64,000 nucleotides of DNA from Amyloporia xantha (taxonomy: Eukaryota; Basidiomycota; Agaricomycetes; Polyporales; Adustoporiaceae). Below, one piece after another: positions 63,312 through 64,000 of this stretch. The position numbers were made by a program, and so were the translations under genes. How positions within the stretch are numbered: the stretch's first letter is position 1; each line of letters opens with the position of its first letter. Under the pieces are notes generated by a model, which saw nothing but the letters and a program-made list of their open reading frames with translations, did not search any database and was not told the origin of the DNA. The stretch is taken from positions 496,001-560,000 of the forward strand of contig JAYKKR010000021.1 in the NCBI GenBank assembly GCA_036971615.1, in the 5' to 3' direction.

Positions 63312-63909
63312 AGCCAAGAAGGCGTACACCAGGCCACGGCAATGGCGTAGAGTCAATTCGTAGCCACAGACTAGGCGTAGCAGAAATCACTCCGGATTGT
63401 ATGAGTGCCCAATAAAGAGAAGACGAGTGCTCGAGTTGTGTGTCCCAAGCCGTATAAGTAGTAGGCGTTTCAGTGACTTTCGAGGATCCTGTGGCACGTC
63501 TACAAACACGTAGGAAACACGTACATATTTATTTGGATATTGCTGGTTTCAGCGCCCAAGGCGCCGCGGCCAAACGTGTACAAATTTTGGCCTGTGGCTG
63601 TTTTTTTCTAAGGCTGCGACCGCGAAACTCGAACAACTGTAGCTCGCTCATTTCTCATTGTCTCGACCTGCTTCATAAATCAAAATTGCTCTATTTATCT
63701 GTCCGGAGGGCACCACGAAGTCCGTTCGACAAAAATCCAACTCGTTTCAAAGTTGCTTTTTCGCCGTCCACCAGCACTCAGAACGGCTCTGGCTCTTTCT
63801 CCACAACTCGCACCCTCATTCGCTTGCCTTCAGACAGCCTTGGTAAACTCTCTTGAGAGCCCCACACTGATATTTCCCTGTATAAAAGTGTGCAAATTTC
63901 TAAGCTGTA
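63312..63909. other. 5' flank of the SCYL1-like gene
   Basis: No gene recognised. A plus-strand frame at 63473-63856 has no motif and is probably chance. Confidence 0.4.
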
Positions 63910-64000
63910 CTTGGCTTGGAGCACCTTCACCTGCACTGCTCGAGGTGTGCGACGTCTCTGGGCTGTTCATTGATGAGATCGTCAATCACATAGAAACGTA
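63910..64000 (+). other. Possible start of an F-box-like gene cut by the window edge
   Basis: The last codons on the plus strand can be read as VCDVSGLFIDEIVNHIET, resembling the opening of fungal F-box-like proteins. The stretch is too short to be sure and has no visible start codon. Confidence 0.15.

Overview
The window looks like nuclear DNA from a basidiomycete mushroom, most likely an Agaricomycete and perhaps a polypore. Genes sit on both strands and are cut by many 50-60 bp GT-AG introns. The gene content fits that placement: a grifolisin-like sedolisin, MYND-finger paralogs, F-box proteins, short-chain dehydrogenases, and abundant non-autonomous DNA transposons with 8-bp target duplications. 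The species assignment is inference.

Layout. 1-4 kb: little, then a secreted sedolisin protease. 4.5-20 kb: two inverted MYND zinc-finger paralogs flank a WDR83-like WD40 gene, a ferric reductase, an F-box/WD gene and a 542-bp inverted-repeat element. 20-27 kb: UGP1 (UDP-glucose synthesis), a long gene-poor stretch, a second inverted-repeat element lying in the 5' flank of the ribosomal protein S8 gene, and RPS8. 27-43 kb: a housekeeping and regulatory block with SET9 (H4K20 methyltransferase), CCT6 and APC1 in divergent orientation, and SSN3 (CDK8). 42.6-43.6 kb: a third inverted-repeat element nested inside another element, next to a gene fragment. 43.8-53.2 kb: an accessory region with a BTB gene, a short-chain dehydrogenase (SDR) fragment, an F-box gene, two tandem SDR genes and the decayed front end of an OPT-type peptide transporter. 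54-63.3 kb: a large uncharacterised Ser/Pro-rich protein with a C-terminal coiled coil and one membrane helix, divergent from DAD2 (DASH kinetochore complex), then a SCYL1/Cex1-type pseudokinase.

Two points matter for any reader. First, many conserved genes, including essential ones (APC1, CCT6, SSN3), carry isolated one-base frameshifts where the correct frame resumes at once. I read these mostly as consensus errors in the sequence, so gene ends and exon joins near them are approximate. Second, the three related inverted-repeat elements all have perfect 8-bp target duplications, and each lies within about 310 bp upstream of a start codon. This is the most interesting mobile-element signal in the window. 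I found no CRISPR array, rRNA or convincing tRNA, and no gene cluster that I would call a new system with confidence.
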